Shown piece by piece: positions 21,701-36,300 of a DNA stretch of 64,000 nucleotides (the first letter of the stretch is position 1; each line of letters begins with the position of its first letter). Position numbers and translations under genes: made by a program. This DNA is from Lethocerus indicus (taxonomy: Eukaryota; Arthropoda; Insecta; Hemiptera; Belostomatidae). The stretch is taken from NCBI GenBank assembly GCA_019843655.1, contig JACDQD010000003.1, forward strand, positions 30,430,224-30,494,223, read 5' to 3'. Under the pieces are notes generated by a model. The model did no database searches and was not told where the DNA came from. It worked only from the letters and a program-made list of their open reading frames with translations.

Positions 21701-24700
21701 ACAACAATGAAAAAACCCTCTCCTAAGAAACTAGTAAATTGTTTCATATAATTATACTTGGTCATTTGTGTACATGTATTTTGGAAAATTATTGTAGTTC
21801 CCTTTTTGTTTCTGCAATAACCGAAAGAAGATGAGATTAATGGATTTGCGATACTGGGATTTTGTAACTTGCTGTTATACTTTGGTACTTTGTGAGAGAT
21901 TTTTTTTCAATAGGCGCCTAGAATTGATACCAATATCAATGATAAAAATTACAATTACCGATGCGTAATTGTTATTTTTTTAGCGATTAATTATTCAAGG
22001 CATCTAGGACACTAGAACGACTGTCATGCCGCGATATAGGAGACGGTGGACGTTTTTCGCCCGACGAGAGACCGACCTCTCTCGTTTAAAAATAATCGGA
22101 AAAACTTGCGGCTTTAATTTTGTGTCTCAAAACAGCACCTTAAGTTATTAGCGCTTATTTTTAAATGTGACAGTAAATTATTTTAATTTTAGAACAACCT
22201 TCCTTCCACAATAATCGGGACGATATTTCATACGGAAGAGTGCATCGATAATGTGGAGAAATCAACGAATCATTGCAACTATTTATAATTTATCTAAATT
22301 AGAGAATAAACTGTGTACTTCATTCGACGTATTATGATTAGTAGTATTGCATATTTCAAATAAACTCAGAGAGCTGCAAGAGATATTTTAGAGACATGCT
22401 CGTTGGTTAGATGGTGTTTACATCTTTGAAGAATCCGATGGTAGCTAGCCTTGAATAAATCGTTGCTGAGGTTTAAATTTTCACATTATTTGTGTAGCTA
22501 AACGAAAGGGAATTTTTTTTATACCACGATATTAATGTTTACTTCATTATTATTTTAATTATGTTACTATATCGTTTGATAATTACGAAAAAGTCTCCAA
22601 TAAATTATCTGGTCCCAAGCTGAAGTTATATGTGTGTTTCTGTCTCCTCTCGCCGGTTCGGTCTTTTGCTATACCGGTTTCGGATGCTCGTCATCTTCTT
22701 GGATGCTTGTGGGGGGCATCCCGTTCGCACTGTCGCTTATTTCACTTGTACCGTCCAAGTACATATGTCGAAATGTCGCGGTACAGGTGTACCGACCGAC
22801 TTTCCCTATTTATGTATCGGCTTTACGTACAAGCCGAAACCTGTCTAGCGAAAGGCCAAACCAACCCCTATTCCAACCCCTCGCAGACCTCAAAACAGGT
22901 ATTCCGAACCAGTAAATACGTCACTTCCAGTAAGTCCGATCCGACCGGAAGCGGAAAACTTTCGGCCCGTTCTTTTATCACTGAATGTTGCTAAAACTGA
23001 GGAAAGATTACCTGCCTCGACGAGGTGGTCCATTGTTGGGAAGCGGCGCTTGACCGCCGAACTGATCGACCTCAAGACCAGGATCAGAGAGAGGTTGAGG
23101 TAGCGCATCAGGGTCCGCCTCAGTATCCTGCTGTGCTCGTCGCTACCGTTTACGTAGAGCGCCAGCGAATGCATCACCCTAACAAACAACAAATACAATA
23201 TCTTCAGACAGTTAATTATACAAGAGAAATTGTCGTTTTGTCGCTGGTCATTATTAATCGTTTGCACGCGACCAAAAATGAAATGAAGCCTGTAATATTA
23301 TTGCCACAGAAATCAGCGAAAATGACACAACAATTCTAATTACAATATAAAAAGAGATTTTATACTCATTTTGCTCATTTTCCGCAGCATTATTAATAAA
23401 TAAGCTGTCAATTTTGTTATAATTAATTTTTTTCTTGTAATAAAAACCAGGATTTTTGTTAGAAGATATATATAAAAAAAATATTTTTATAACAAAATTC
23501 AAACTGTGCATTCGAAAATACTAAGAAAAATACAATAAATTCCACTCCAGAATTATACTCCGTCCTTACATCCTTTTGTCCAAACCGTACTTACTCCCGA
23601 CATCCCACAAGTTCCTAACAGACGTACTGAAAATGAAGTGTCCGCGTGTTATGAATATATATATAAAAAATAGGTCGGATTAAAAAATTGGGGAAAGCGT
23701 TGTTTTATACAGTTATGGTAATAAAAAATAGTGAAATAAAGAAGAAGAGACTTCTTTTTCTCCCTTTTGTTGGGGGTTGGAACTTTTTGGGGGTAGGACT
23801 TTAAGTTCATCGCCAACCCTCATACTCCCTCATCCCCCCAATCCAGTCTATTTATTGTTCCTCGGATCTCCTCTTTTGTCTGATTTTTTTTGTAATCACT
23901 GGACGTGGTCGCAGGGTATTCGAAAACGGTTTGCAGACTCGTAAATTCGACCCAATTCAGCACCTTTCGATACAAAGAAGTTTAGGGCCCAGTTCTTTCT
24001 GAAGACTCAATTTCGTCACTCCGTAACCGAAAAGAACGAAGAAAGTGATTTTCCCCCCTTCTCCCTCCTCCATGATTAATTTCTTCAGTGTACCTCTGAA
24101 TTAAACGGGCCACTACGCAGTGGCCAGTTGGGAAGGAGCTCTAGTTATTAAATTACTAGCGTTTTAAGCCTAAATTGAGGTCGAGAATTATAGTCTGTAC
24201 ATAGTTCGATGATGTATTTGGCAAGAGGGATTTGAAAGTGTTTTGCCCGGCAGGTCTGCTGCTACCCAATTCATTCCGCTCTCGAAAGGCGATTAGGCCA
24301 CTTTTTAAAGAAATAAATTACCGCCTAAAGATCCCGGATTCGTGCTGAACGCTCCAATTTATATTCCTTTCGCCAAATAATCTCTAATCCTCGCTCCCGA
24401 GCCAGATGTACTTAAAAGAGTGGAGGAAAAAAAAGTCCGAATTTCTCCCATGAATCACGCCTCCCGTCGTCCCCCACACGCCACCAACCAGTGGTAAACA
24501 CCGACAGGTATCGGGAAAGAGAAATTATTTTCATAAATACGTCAAATATTCTATTTTTAAATAAAAATAATAGTATAAGAAATGTACATACTAAATTCTA
24601 ATTACTTGTATTCTGTAGATACCGCTTATGTTACCGTATCCAGAATCGATATAGTTTGATACACTTGACATATGTCTTCCCCTTAGCCCCTCTGATAATT

Positions 24701-27260
24701 AATTTATATATGTGTCTAGCCACACAATTATCCTTCCGATCGCGAATTTCACTTAGAGCGCCTCATGTGACAATGGCGAGAAGACGAAATCGCACTTCAG
24801 GTTATCACGTAGGATATACAATTAAATATTTTCGATGAGAACAAAATTGAAAGCAATCGGTTTCTCAGGAAAGCTAGGGGCGGTGGTGCGACCGGAACAG
24901 GAGGAAACCGGAAGAAATATTTTCAGGAAAAATATAGTTTTCGAATAATGATGTTTGTTGTGCGTTCGCCTTCACGGAAATACCTTAGCCCGCCGAAGGA
25001 CCCCGAGAGCGTTATAGGCCGCCAATAACGCCGTCGGGGCTGCCATCTTGACCTTTGTCTGGGAAGGGGCCGGGGGCTCCCTCTAAAAATAATTTAAGGT
25101 GTTTCGAATAAAACCCCCTCGCAGTTGAATTATTTTCACTAACCCGATTCATTTATACGAGCCACCATTCTATCTATAACCGGTTCACATTTGCCTGGCC
25201 AATTTAAGCCAGCGAAACACAATATCGCCGCCCTCAACCTACCAATCCGACACCTCTGGATATCGGTTTTATCCTTATTCCATCCTGAATTTGATCCTGT
25301 CAACACTAACTACACTGTTACTCTTAAAGGTCTACGAAGGTTATCGGAACTGTCGAATACGTCATGGTCTGTAATCTATGTTCTCGGGTTTTTATTATTG
25401 TAACTATCCCGATTCCCGTACCAACAACCTTATGCACAAAACAATTATATTTAGTGACAATATTCGTGAACATAAATTTAGTAAGGTTTTTAATGGGACC
25501 TTCCGTTGAACTGAACCGTTAATTGAATAAATCTCAAAACCTCATGATCAAATCAGGGAGTGAACAGTTGTTTTTAAGTTCAATTTCCGTTCTGAGTGAA
25601 AGTCGTGGTAGGCTTGCTCTCAATACAGCATGATGACTGGTTATCTAAGCTTAAAAAATGAACAAATTTGTTCGTCTCCATTGCTGTCACCGCGAATCTT
25701 CGGAAACTTTTCCTCGAAAAATTAACGGCGTCTTAAATGAACTGGCAGTTTTAAAACTGTCAGCTGAACCAGTCGGAAGGGTCAGACTTGTTGCAGCCCC
25801 GAAAATTACTACCTACTCCAAAGTCTGGGGTGAAACCATACTGGCGATTAGGGAATCGTTACTTATTAAAATAGTTAAAATAGTTTAAACTGGGAACGGG
25901 CGAATATCTTTTATTTTTGTACAATCGACTTGGCGAATAAAGGAGAGAGAGAGAGAGAGGAGAAAAAGTTAGAATTCCTACGATTTCAACCGGTTTTATT
26001 GGAGGCTCCCGCGGCAGTCAAACGGAAACTGACTCGATGCCAGTAAACGGCAGTAAAACTTTTACTGAGCTCTCAACCTTTTTCATTCTTTTCTTTCTGT
26101 TATTTCTAAACGGCATTTCCAACGCGCTAACGAGAGACTCGTGACACGCGCCATTTAAACCGACCATAACCTGACGACAGTGCAAAAAAAGTGTTACATG
26201 TACTGTGACTTTCCCCATTACTGTACCAAATTAAACAAGTATATTTCATTTCAAATATAAAATGTAGAAAGGACGGCGTTATGCATTAACCAAATTGTCT
26301 AGGATACGCTTAGTGTATTTTAAAGATTATTTGTAATTTTGTAGCCGGTACACATCTTCCATTTTTGGTACCTTCCGTTACAATATAGTGCTACAGTAAT
26401 ATATTAGTGCAAGACATATGTGCTGATTCATAATGTATTGTGACGTTTATATACATTTAAATAGATTTTTTAGGTTATTCTCTTTACTAGGTGGTATTTG
26501 TGAAGATTTTTTCTCTGAATGGCGATTGGTTCTTTAACCCTCGCGAATCTTCCCTGTCGGAAGTGTTCGTATCGTCTACCGACGGCGGGAGAAAACTAAA
26601 ATCCATGTAGATTAGTAAAAATACTAACTTGTCGGGCCACGGTATGGCCATGAACTGTTGCCACCATCTGCCCGCTACGTAGGCCACGTAGAACCCGAGC
26701 ACGAACGACAGAGGAATCAAACTGATGAATTTATCACAGTACAACACCACTTTCTCGAACAGCCTGCGCACACACAGTAAAAACACCGTAGTCAGTATTG
26801 TATATAAAAGTGAAATTCAAAATTTAACACAAATCAAAATTTTTCCAAGTCAAATTCAACTTTTTCCCGCCGCCAACACGGACGCACGTACTCAATTTAC
26901 AAAACTATATTGAAACAGATGTGGACATACGGCACGGACTTATAGCAACCAGGGATACCAATCATAAGTCCTTAGAACCATGCTTAATGGTCCCCGGTAT
27001 GTTTCCAATCACCCCATTCATGGTGACATGATAGCCAACGAAGCCATAAAATCCCTGTTCCTCTCTATTGTCACATAAACATACATTGTACCCATAACTG
27101 TAGTCAATTTTACAATTAAAAAATTTAAAAAACGATATTAGTGTGTTAAAAGCAATATTATATTTTATTCTTCGATATCATTTGAAAATTGACTCAATTT
27201 TTTTATGGATAAAATTGATTGATGGAATCCGCTGACTTTAGTTGAATTTCACTTGGAAGA

Positions 27261-27300
<40 letters not shown>

Positions 27301-30300
27301 TTTATTTATTGTATAAAAATAGTTTAATTCGTTTGAGGAATCCGACAGGGCTTTGGCGAGTAGCCGAAACCTCAGGCTGACATTGTGACTAAGTAGGCGA
27401 CTGGATACTGAAAAATTGGTTATAAGAAAATATTAATTTACGAAATTAGTCGACAGCATTAGTATTTTCGAAGGGGACGAAATCAAATAAAGCGGATTTG
27501 GCCAGATTATAGTCGGACGTATTTAAGAATCTGAAGGGGGCCAGATGCCGAACCGCTCGGGTCCGAGCCCGAGCCAAGAATCCAGCCATTGTGTCAAACA
27601 GGGTTAGTCACTTTTGAACAAACGACAAAACTACACGTTATACTTTTAATTCAAATTACTCTTTGGAATACTTTCGTTTATTTACGTCGGAATATATAAC
27701 CAAACAAATTCGCATAACTTGTATACAACAGATATCGAACAAATATAAGTTTAGGGTTGGATATGGCCACCGAACGATTGTCAACTATGAGAACCAAACT
27801 GCTTCAAAATATTAAAAAAAAAATAAAGAATGCGTTCTGATTTAATAGAACGAAATAAAAGTGAAATTTACCTCGGTATATATGCACTATTATATTTCAA
27901 GACAAGTTAAAACGCGATACTCGCGGCGTTTAAAATTCCGGCCGTCTGGTAGCCGCTGAGACGGTAATCGATTTATTGACTCAATAATCGAATAAATAAG
28001 CAGAACGCGGTTTCGATAGTTCGAAGAACTCTGAGAGTAGGTGAGCCTCCTTACAGAAGTTAGTTTATCCACGCTCAGCCACGGTTTGTTTGTCATGGGC
28101 CGCGGCCAATCCAATCAGCCCGAACCGGAGAGATATTTCCAACGTGGACACTACGCGCTCATTTGAAAGTCTTGAACAGAATTTTTTTAGTACAACATAC
28201 AACATCTGTCTTCAGAATTAGATGTTGCGGCGAAAATACCGTATCTGCACGCTGACTGTTACTCAGGAGGACATGAATATATGAGTATATATTGTTTTTT
28301 GGTACCAATATACATACAAACGCGATAAAGAAGTAAACGTGAAGTGACAGGGCGGACAGGGTACCACACAAGCAATCGACACGCCAGAGTATCGACAAGC
28401 AGAGCTACTGAAGATGGCGGGCAGCAGAGACCGGTTTACAAAAATACAATCTATACAGAATAAATTTAAAAAATCCGAATGTATTCAAGCGCTGTATAAT
28501 CCCTTATAAAGCCCGTATGTTTACTGTTGTAACAGTATAGGCCAAATCAGGTCAACGGCTGTGTCGGGATGGCTTGGTATCTGCGCCGTGTGATTGACGA
28601 GAAATTGTTATCACACCACTGAAATATTGCTGGCGACGCTTTGGTCTTAGAGGAACCGCGAATTTTACGCCGATAAAATTAATTCACATTTTTAAATATC
28701 GGTGATCAAAATAAAGAATAAACACATAACGAGTTTACGATCTTATATTACGGCGGGAAAAACGCGTTCTAGTGAAGTATGGCTAGGAAAATAATACTTG
28801 CAGCGTTGAAATTATTTATATTTATACAAAAGATCTTTCTTTGTATAGTTTAGCATTTTTATGATTATGGGGGGGCTTTCGCAAGGGTTTGTATTATTAC
28901 AACTGTTAAAATTTAATAGATTCCACTCACTTATCCCGATGCTATAATAAGATAGTTTTGATGGTATGCAGAAAATTACATAAGTATTACCATAAGGTTT
29001 GAATGCTTTGTTATTTCCCGCTCGGTGGACACATCATCGGTACCTTGATCAATCGGCGACCGGTCATAAAAGATGTAGATTGAAATGAATTAACGGAACT
29101 TTGTGAAAAATAATATTTACTTTTTGAAGCCGTTTCTGCGCTTTTCGAGCCTGTATTGTACGCCTATGGCTGTTCTAGGAGTGAAACCGCGAAACTTACG
29201 AAGGCCCAACCTAACCTAAACTAAGAGTAAATGAATCAATTATAGGACCAGACAGGAAGGCGGGAAATTCCACCACGGTCAGCATTGTCGGTATACATTC
29301 GACGCGTGAAAAACAACAACAAAACAACCCCCAAACAACCCTTTATTTCTCCGGAAAATTGAAATTCGCGAGGTAAATTCCAACCGCTGTTCAAATCCAG
29401 ATTAGGAGAGGCGTGGCCGGGGGCGGTAGGTGTGCGCCCCGGCGGAGGGGGGACGGGGGGCGGACGCTCGTCCGTGACGTCACCCGTGACGTTACCGTTC
29501 GTTTGGTGACGTCACTCGAACAAGGAAATGAAAACTAAAAGGCGGAAATTACAAACTAGATAAAAACAGTTCAAATGGGAAAACGGTGCCGCTTTGACCT
29601 CGGCCAGAATCCCGGATAGTTTGGGTCCGTTTATTTTAATCTTTACGTTGCCTCTATTTATAAACTAACTAGCAGATGTTTTAACTACTCCGACTGTCTT
29701 CGGTATTTTGTCACTGCCAATATAAATATATATTACGGGTGTTTCTTTTTACGAAAAGTAAATTTTAAAAAAATAATAATAATAATATATTAAAAAAATA
29801 TTTTTTTTTCGATTCCAAAGAATAATGTTTTCTGAAAAGTACTGGAGCTATTTATACTGAAGACTAATATATTGTATATAAAACTGGCTCAATATGAATT
29901 GCTTATAACCCGACGGCTTGTTAAATGAATAAAAACATTTAACATTTGTTTAAATAAAAACATTTATTTTTATTTGAAAGCTTACAGGACCTGCAGAATG
30001 ATATGTTGTACATCAGTTACAAGTCATGAGACACTTTAAAAAGCCAAGATTTGTTATGTCGGGTTAGGGGAAATGTTTCTTCGTATTGCCGCACTAAAAT
30101 TCGCGTTGAAGTTTCTAATTTTAACCTTGCAACAGCATTTCAATCGATCGCCGGTTTTGAGCAAGTATGGTTGTATAATAACCGAATGGAAAGCTAATAT
30201 TATTTCCGTACTGTAATTACTTTAGAATAAGGGCGAGGAATACAATTTGTGGCAATGAATCAACTGGGAATTAAGCACTGAATCTGATGAGAAAACCTAA

Positions 30301-33300
30301 CCGATCTCATTCTCTCAATTATCGATTTACCGAAATCTGCAACTCCATATACATAGAAAGTATTCATTACCCTTTGTGAGATTTCTACCGTACTTAGACA
30401 ACGTGATCTTGGAGGAACAGGGTAAGGGTGTTGCGCTCGGAAACCTGGATAAGTCTCCCTAACGAAGATTCACTGGGAGATACTGACGGTCAAGACCAAA
30501 AAAATAAATAAATATAGTATTCTGGATGAGCCCTATTGTGTCCAAAGTTCTGGAATCCATTTTCGATCTATCGCGGAGTGAAATTCCGGCCGGCGGAAAT
30601 AGGCGTCGCCCAGAAGCGCAATGAACGTCAGTCAGATCGGAAAACAGCCAGGTTTTCGGAGTTGCCAAATGATTGATCGTTTCAGTACGTCACAATTGGC
30701 ACGTTTTCCTGCCGAAATATCGGTAAATTTGAGTCTTCTGCAAATAAATGGTTCGCCCTGTCGAGTCAATGACCGGAGGGACGATAGTCGGACAAATTTT
30801 CTGTAAGTTCAAACTTAAATTTTATTAAATGTAAAACAAAAATAACAATATATCCTTAAATAACATAACTCGTTCGTAAATTGAAGAATGTCTGTATATG
30901 AAGAAATTTGGGCAGTATTAGTTTCAGGGGGGAATATAATCGATTGTGTGACTCCTGGCCTAGTGACATAGAGTTGTGGAAGTGCTGACAGGATGCTTGA
31001 TGGGCGGACAACGTGCAGAAAAAGTAGTGCCTTTCAAACCATTCAAAGCTCTCCTAAAGTGTTGCTTTCAGTCGGCAATGGAGTTTAATGAGACAACGTT
31101 TCAATTTTCTCATCGTCCCTAACGATACGCCAGAGCGAATATAATCGGCCGTTAACTAACTTGTCCTGACGGGCACTTTAAATCAGTTACTGGGCTTTTT
31201 TTTATTGTTCCTAACCATTAAATTTCTTATTAGCAACGGAGTAACTTGAGACCCTTAGCCAAAGAGTACTCCATGTACTCCCTTATCAATCACTTATCAG
31301 ACGGCCGCGAAAAAACCTTTCGTGCATTTGCCAAGTTCATGCCTCTCATGATTCCATCCTTCTACTGATCATACATCATTGTTCCATACACTCTATAGAC
31401 GCATTCCTCTCTCAATATCCTGCATCAGTATCTATCTTTTTCTCTTGCAACAGTCGAACAACCAACCAAAAAAGAAGAGGAGATGCAGACGTACTTCCTA
31501 TAAGTATCCGCACTAGCAACAGAATGCAGTCTGGAGGCCGACCTACTATTTATACCTGTACTCTTACGCTGTCATATTTAAATCATACTAACTAGTTGTT
31601 GGTGGTCCTCCTGTGGGAATTGTTGTCCCCTTTCTAAACGAAGCTTTACCAACATTTCCCGGGGGGGAGCTGACAAATGACCGACCTCAACCGTAACTAT
31701 TTTTATCGGCGTTCAGAGCCGGCCCTCCTATTAATTCCTAGTTGTGCCGTAGGGCGAGACTCGCTCAGCTCCCGAATTAGAAAAACAGGGGATTATGCCG
31801 GCGATTGTAGAGGCAGTTGAAAAAAATCGGCCCGCGTCTAGCGGTCATAGGCAACCCCCAACGCCTCAACGTGACCTGATTAGGGGATGCTTGCCTCGGA
31901 AACGAGGAATAGTTTCGGTGACGGAGGTTCGCGGGGAGAATGTAAAGTTGTAAAACCAATCGCCAGTCAGTATTCAGGGTTAAACTTTCACAAATGCCGC
32001 CCAAAAGAGAGAATGAACCAAAAAAACCTACCTCACCGGTGATGGAACATATCTATGGATAAAGTTGAAGTTTAAGCGTAAAAATAATTAATTAAAAATT
32101 ACCCGTACACAGTAAGCGGATCCTCGTTCAAATCTACTAACAAAGTGAGGCAGGAAGATGAGATAAAAATTAACTCATAAAATATCTATATTATCTAACT
32201 TATAAAAAAACCTAAACAATTAAGTGATAAGAGTAATTTTGAATTACTTGTTTTATATACACACTTACAAATAGTAAATAATGTTCGGACCGAAACACGG
32301 GTCTGGGTTAGAACCAATAACGGCTGTTTGCGTCACGACCATGTGCCACATGTTGGAGCCCGCTCAAGTTTATTTACTAAGGTCATTCTATAGTAAATAT
32401 ATAAACATATCCGGTGTTCAATTTGTACAATATAAATTCGAACACTAGATAGAATTGAATTCGGTCTGGTATCTTCTTAGTTGAATGAATCTCAAAACAG
32501 TGTTCCAAAATTGTATTCCAAAAATCGGGGATATTTTTTAGTTTATTCTCTTTTCTGGGCGGAATTTGTGAAAAGAGCTCTGTTCTGCTCTCAATGCTGC
32601 CTGGCGACTGGTTCTTTCTTTTAACATCGAATTCAGGACTAATTTACTCCTCTTCATCGGCCGATTGTCGGTTTCTCCCCTGGAATCTTTTCAGGGAAGA
32701 TCGATTGGGAATTCTCCGGTCAACATCAATTATGCGCAACTTGAGGAAATTCCCAACATATTCCTGTAATGTTGAAATAAGTGTGGGGTATTTTACTGAA
32801 AGTTGTAACACTTATAACCCCCGGTATCGCCGGTTGGGACCGGGATCCGCTTCTCTGGCGGTGTTTTCTATCCGTGCAGGCAAAGTTCCATGCCTATCCT
32901 ATGACTCGTTTTTTGGCTCGTTACTACTTTGGCATGTGTTGTCCGTCGGTTGTGAGACACAGGGACGGGCGCGCTGGACTCTTACACGCAGCACGCACGC
33001 ACACATTAACTTTAAGGAAGATTAATGGGGGCGAGAAAATCATTCCCAGTCCGTAATTAGTGTCTAGGTCTGTGGAAGCTTCAGAGTGCGGACCGCGGTT
33101 CGATTACACTTGTAGGTTCGTTTGGGCAAAAGAAATCAGAATTTAAAATATTATTAACACTGTTTTTAATTTTATCACGACTAAAATTGTTTAATTATGT
33201 TTAATTACCTTGCGCTTTAATTTACTTTTGGTGGAGAATCCACCCATTGATGGATGGCACTCCTGCTCCTGTCCTTACTAAAACAATTTTAATGCTAGAA

Positions 33301-36300
33301 TTTTCTGGAAGGTGACGTGACAAAAACCTGTCTTATTGAAATGATGGGATAGTTTGGCACGAAAGGATTTATATGGGGAAGCTATTAGTTTGCGATCGAA
33401 GGGAGCTTTCAAATCAGAAGGAATTATTTGGTAGGGACTTAACGATTTAACGAGGGATTACGGCTTACGATGATTGTATTTTGTAGGAGTTAGACTGCTC
33501 GGTGAATCCCCGACAACTCCTTTGCCGTAGTCCCATTTCGGTTTCAAATTATCACAATTGTAAATTATTAAATTTTTTCGTGGAGTTCAAATTTAAATTT
33601 TTTGCAGCCTATTAATATTTTCGCAGTAAACCAAAATCACTTGATTCGACGGCTCCTTCCCGAAAATCCCGAGCGCCGCCACAAAAAGAAATGGCCACGT
33701 ACCATCAACGGGTGAGTTCTCCGATAAAAGCATCTAGTTTTATCTCACCGTTTTGTCACTAGGTAAAATTATAAAATTTGTAGTGACTTAAAATACAAAT
33801 AAAGAGAAACATTTCTTTATGCATTAGGAGATACACATCCTTTGGAGAGCGTGAGCGCTGAGAAAAACCACACTTTTCCTCCCCGATGTATCGAATTCGA
33901 GCGCATTTTTCTTCCTCAAATTGCCGCCGAGTCCACGGTTCGTCGGCGGAGTAAATTGGGCGGTGAGGCCGCGCCGGCAAATTTATTAAGAGAGCGTTAA
34001 AACGGGCGTCTAAAACCATTTTTTTTCTCCTATTTTTGATTTTTTTCCGAAATAGAAAAATACGGGAAAGCGCTCTTGTGACAAATGGGCAGGTCTCGAA
34101 CGCCCACGCGGCAAATTGCCGCCACCCCCTCCGTCATAATGTCAAACGTCGAAAATAAATATTTTAATCTCCGTGTAGAGTACTTCGATGGGGAGAGGAG
34201 GGGGAGGTATAATTTGTTTACTGACTAAACAGCTTGGCACATGGAACAGGAATTCCCCCCTCGGCGGGTACGGCCCGACGTCCCGTGCTCGAATATCCCC
34301 TCTGAAATTCGAGCACGGTTTCGAAAACCCTCGGATCCGAATCGCGAATCGCAATGGACCGAGGGTTGAAAAAAACTATCGTGCAAGTTCTATTCCTCTC
34401 CTTCTTGTCCTTGTTTCATTTTGAATTTTTTTATTACCACAACTATATAAAACAATAAGCAACATTGTCGTGACACCGGTAATTAGGAGAGAATAACAGA
34501 CGAGAAACCCTCTATTTTAAAAATTTTACTCCACGAATCTATGTCGGTCCTTTTTTTTATAGGGGCCCAGGTATATTACGTTACGAATAGTTATATTGGT
34601 TATGAAAAATTCTCACAACTTTTATTATACGCTGCAGTAAACTTAGTTCGGACTCGTCCCTAAATAGACAACGTGTTCGGATTCGGTGATAAGACAATAA
34701 ATTAGCGAAATGTTTGACTGCATTAAATATATCTACTGCTTTGATGTAATCTTTAATTTAGCTTTAAGAGTAATTACAATATCATTCCTTACAATACCAC
34801 TATTCAATCGCCACGCTACTCATAGCATTTATTATTCAGAGAATAATATAAAAGAATTGTAGATTGTAAATCGCGTAGTTCAACTCCAGGTAGTGTCACC
34901 CACCATCCAGGGTTTTCAGTCAACTGGGAATTTGATTTGAACTTGCTGAAGAACGGTTCAAATAAATAAATAAATAAATATAAATATATACTAATAGAGT
35001 TTCTCGGTCTGGGTATACACAATAAAGAAGATTCGTAACAACCCCCCACCCCCCTACCCCATCTATATTTATAGGTTGGCCGGGCATTGTCTCTCTCTAG
35101 TCTGGTAGTTCGGTTGCCAGGGCTGCCAAATCATGCCCGCAAAACCATATTTAGTTTCGCCCAGGCGATAAACAACGCTCCGCTTCGAAACAGAACAACA
35201 GAAAAAAAAATTATATAGAGCACTGCGTCTCGATGAAACCCCCAGGCGCCCCCCCACAAGCGGTGATTCATTCACCTAAGTGTTTACTATTTTTGCGAGG
35301 ACGACGCGGTGTTAAAATAATTGGGTGGCAAGAAAAAAACGTTCGCATCAATATACACTTTTCTATTTAACATTGAGTCCGAAAAGAATTTTTTTCAAGT
35401 CATCCTCGTTTATTAACATCGCCTGCGACTTGTGTAGGCTCGTTCGGGTTGTATATATATATAAGACTGGATCAATGTTGTTTATTTATACAAACAAAAG
35501 GGTTGGGATATGTTTTTCTTTTTTAGCCCATTGATTGATGGGGTTTTGTCGATCCGAATATTTTGTAAGTTTCTTGTTCCTGAGTTTCCCCACTATGAAC
35601 TACTCCCTCATAACTGGTGGTAAACCGCGCTAAGTACCTTCATATAATAAATAATAAACTCCAAATGTTTTTCGAGCTAGTCAGACAAAAAGATTTTCAG
35701 AAGTCAGTGAAAAATTTGTGAAATTAGTGAAAAGTTTGTTCAGTTATAGTTGAGCTGTTTTTCGAGAGTTTTTCAAAACGGCGTTTTCCCGCTCTCTTAC
35801 TGTTTTTTTTCTAATATAGCCGAAAAAGCGAGCCTTCTGGACCGATTCCAATAAGTTCTTTCGGAGTTTATTTACGACCCAAAGAGTACACATTCCCATG
35901 CCCCTAGTTCGGCGCATTAGATCCTGGAAACCCGATATAAGGGCATCTGGCCACCTGTTGATTCGGAGCTTGGGCCGTACGTATTAATTTTTAATCGGCT
36001 TGAAATTCAATTCAATCGTTTCGATTCGAACGGATACCGGGGCGATTGGGAAACGCGGGGTCAGCCGCGGGGGGATACAGATTGGGGCCTAGTCGAAGGA
36101 TATATATTTTTAAAGCGGTCCACTAGAGCGAAACGATTCGCCAAATATTAGTGAGGCCTAAACCAAAATAGAAACCAAGCGCCCTCCCCCATCACCATCA
36201 CGGAGAAAAAAATAACCGCTGAACCTGCCCGCCTGATATTGGAAACGGGCGAACACTATCCTTCACGGGCCAAAAAATAAAAAATTAAAATGAATTTATA

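Noticed and set aside
30421..30668. Open frames on both strands around the partial 190-bp repeat
   Set aside because: No domain is recognisable, and the frames run across repeat boundaries.
33691..33711. Plus-strand start-exon candidate ATGGCCACGTACCATCAACG ending at GTGAGT
   Set aside because: Seven codons only, with no downstream plus-strand exon in the next kilobases; chance combination of ATG and donor is likely.
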